Source: Duncaniella muris
GTDB taxonomy: Bacteria > Bacteroidota > Bacteroidia > Bacteroidales > Muribaculaceae
DNA: 64,000 nt
Assembly: GCF_003024805.1 (NCBI RefSeq)
Contig: NZ_PUEC01000003.1
Span: 62,001 to 126,000, forward strand
Direction of reading: 5' to 3'
Shown here: positions 62,580-64,000 of the stretch, in pieces
Layout of the letters: each line of letters opens with the position of its first letter
How positions within the stretch are numbered: the first letter of the stretch is position 1
Program-made: the position numbers and the translations under genes
Notes under the pieces: model-generated
What the model saw: only the letters and a program-made list of their open reading frames with translations
What the model was told of the DNA's origin: nothing
The model's database searches: none

Positions 62580-63341
62580 CTACACATGCTCCGGCAGATG
62601 AGACATGACAGCCCTCTTCCTCCGATATTCGCCAAGAAGCAGCCGCGGAAGCGACCTGATTATGTCAATGCAGCGGCCTATCTGTTTGCCCGGCTCCGAG
62701 AAAATGCGGTGGACAAACTCAAGGTGGTTCCTGATCATCCACTCAGGCGCACGTTTGATATCTTCCGAGCCGTAAAACTTAAAGGCCGCACCGACAGCTA
62801 TCATCACCCCGTGGCGCAGATGAGGCTTCAGCTTGCTCATGAACCACTCCTGCTTCGGAGCACCCAGCGAAACCCAGATGATGTCAGCCCCGTCGCGGTT
62901 CACCATATCGGCTATCGCCTTATAGTCAAACTCATCGGCCCCGCAATATGGTAGCTCCACAAACTGCATCTGCTCTACGTCAGGATTCCAAGGTAAAATG
63001 TTTTTTTTCAGCCCTTTAAGAATCTCGGCCGATGAACCGAGAAAGATCATGCGGTAGCGCCGGCTGCTGACAATATCCTTGAAAATCGAACTTCCGCAAT
63101 ATTGCGGGAAGCGCTTGCCGTAGATCCATTTTATATAGAGTGGCACATATGAACTGTCGCAGATGGAAAACATTCCTCCGTTGACCACATCGAGATACTC
63201 CTGATTGCGGTTGACCTCATTGAGAATCACCCCGTCAGCCACGCACACATAATCGCCCCCCGGCATCTCCACCCTGCGCGCAATAGCCCTGTGGACCTCA
63301 TCACGGTCAAACTCGTAACGTATGTTGAAATAATTATCCAT
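62580..63341 (-). CDS. WecG/TagA/CpsF-family glycosyltransferase
   Basis: A 253-residue glycosyltransferase (GT26 type). YRMIFLGSSAEILKGLKKNI and the family core IIWVSLGAPKQEWFMSKLKP, then GVMIAVGAAFKFYGSEDIKR with APEWMIRNHLEFVHRIFSEP, are diagnostic. These enzymes add a sugar (often N-acetylmannosaminuronic acid or N-acetylmannosamine) to a lipid-linked intermediate in capsule or teichoic-acid-like polymers. It is followed upstream by a GT4 gene on the same strand (73-bp gap), marking the edge of a polysaccharide locus. The sugar is not determinable. Confidence 0.92.
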   Translation of the reverse strand: MDNYFNIRYEFDRDEVHRAIARRVEMPGGDYVCVADGVILNEVNRNQEYLDVVNGGMFSICDSSYVPLYIKWIYGKRFPQYCGSSIFKDIVSSRRYRMIFLGSSAEILKGLKKNILPWNPDVEQMQFVELPYCGADEFDYKAIADMVNRDGADIIWVSLGAPKQEWFMSKLKPHLRHGVMIAVGAAFKFYGSEDIKRAPEWMIRNHLEFVHRIFSEPGKQIGRCIDIIRSLPRLLLGEYRRKRAVMSHLPEHV

Positions 63342-63414
63342 TTATATATGAGAAGAATTGTTTGTAGGCCGTATTACTGACGGCTTTGGTTGCATAAAGT
63401 GTCGTGTATTTTAT

Positions 63415-64000
63415 TTATTTCCATGAAAGGACATCCTTATAGATATTGACCATTTGTCTGATTTTATTGTCCCAGGAAAGTTCTTGTTGTCTTTGGTGGC
63501 AGTTTTCCCGAAAACGTTGTAGAGTTTCAGGAGATGCTATTAGTTTGGAAATTGCTGTTGAAAAATCATGTACACTCTGTCTGGTGTTCGTCACGGGTAT
63601 TTTTACTCCGATCTTATCATTGACAACATCTCCCTGGCCGCAGGTGTCGAAGCAGACAACAGGAAGATTGTTTTGAATAGCTTCTAAAACCACATGTGGT
63701 GTGCCCTCGTCAATACTTGTAAATAGGAATAGATCAGAGTCTTTCATCAGTTGATGGACTTCGGTGTTTGGGATCTTTCCATGAAAGGTTATGGCATTCG
63801 CGCAATTCAATTGTTCAGCCAGTCTGTTGGCCTCCTTGATTTGCTCTGGAGTGCCACTCCCTGCTACATGCAGCTGTAGTTCTGGATGCTGAGCATGAAG
63901 CGATGCTACCGTTTTGATTGCCAATGGCAATTGTTTCCGGTAGTCGAATTTTCCAACCCATAGAATGGAAAATGAGTCAGAAGACTTTTTGATTGATTCA
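63415..64000 (-). CDS. GT4-family glycosyltransferase, truncated by window edge
   Basis: The C-terminal 195 codons of a GT-B glycosyltransferase; the N-terminal half lies beyond 64000. The frame is open to the edge (residues reading ILWVGKFDYRKQLPLAIKTV near the start). The retaining GT4 pattern is SIDEGTPHVVLEAI, with two glutamates 7 apart binding the donor nucleotide-sugar. The gene is clearly AT-richer than the rest of the window, as often seen in exchanged capsule or exopolysaccharide loci. Donor and acceptor are unknown. Confidence 0.88.
   Translation of the reverse strand, partial: ESIKKSSDSFSILWVGKFDYRKQLPLAIKTVASLHAQHPELQLHVAGSGTPEQIKEANRLAEQLNCANAITFHGKIPNTEVHQLMKDSDLFLFTSIDEGTPHVVLEAIQNNLPVVCFDTCGQGDVVNDKIGVKIPVTNTRQSVHDFSTAISKLIASPETLQRFRENCHQRQQELSWDNKIRQMVNIYKDVLSWK

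Overview
The window is a chromosomal segment of a Bacteroidota bacterium, most likely a gut Bacteroidales. The evidence is a SusC/SusD pair (36344-40916), the fkp-fucP fucose salvage pair, the lysS-gpsA-pgi order, surface lipoproteins, near absence of Shine-Dalgarno sequences, and some twenty copies of the Bacteroides-type promoter -7 element TAnnTTTG just upstream of genes and tRNAs. The fairly high G+C suggests a Muribaculaceae-like member, but that placement is inference. No phage, transposase, CRISPR array or rRNA is visible.

Layout. 1-3769 (minus): a truncated AddB-like recombination nuclease and the clamp-loader subunit holB. 3866-6399 (plus): patatin-like phospholipase overlapping a cytoplasmic GH13 amylase. 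6493-8000: two orphan proteins in AT-richer DNA, followed by three stacked hairpins. 8223-16541 (minus): dxr, rseP, an RlmI-type methyltransferase, a DPP III lipoprotein and a secreted endonuclease I, with short gaps. 16648-20969 (plus): TPR protein and M3 peptidase. 20970-21727: a gene-free repeat island with two inverted ~137-bp arms around 65-bp tandem repeats. 21728-26832: a small unknown gene colliding with a pseudouridine synthase, then topA, a sirtuin and tadA. 27309-27382: tRNA-Arg. 27551-28309: an outer-membrane barrel.

28326-35731 (minus) looks like one six-gene operon: queF, queC, a DUF5715-type protein, a giant AsmA-like protein, a HAD phosphatase and aroB. A promoter overlapped by a perfect inverted repeat precedes it. 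36344-40916 (plus) is SusC/SusD with a long leader. 41043-45905 (minus) has fabD, a DUF2156 protein, metX, an EamA transporter and a hexapeptide acyltransferase. 46088-48970 (plus) is a tightly overlapped operon tatA-tatC-mtn-luxS plus an AlbA-type regulator, joining twin-arginine export with the activated methyl cycle and AI-2 synthesis. 49124-53317 (minus) is lysS-gpsA-pgi. 53665-57783 (minus) is fucP-fkp, which imports L-fucose and converts it to GDP-fucose for surface glycans. 58014-61315 (plus) is rnz, an aminopeptidase P and a gamma-carbonic anhydrase, followed by tRNA-Leu and tRNA-Ser. 61915-64000 (minus) is a beta-carbonic anhydrase and then two glycosyltransferases, the AT-richer edge of a probable polysaccharide locus.

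The protein-coding content is mostly housekeeping. The least explained DNA is the repeat island at 21066-21657, the hairpin cluster at 8037-8173, the hairpin regions beside tRNA-Arg and between lysS and fkp, and the palindrome over the queF promoter. I found no convincing new multi-gene defence or biosynthetic system.
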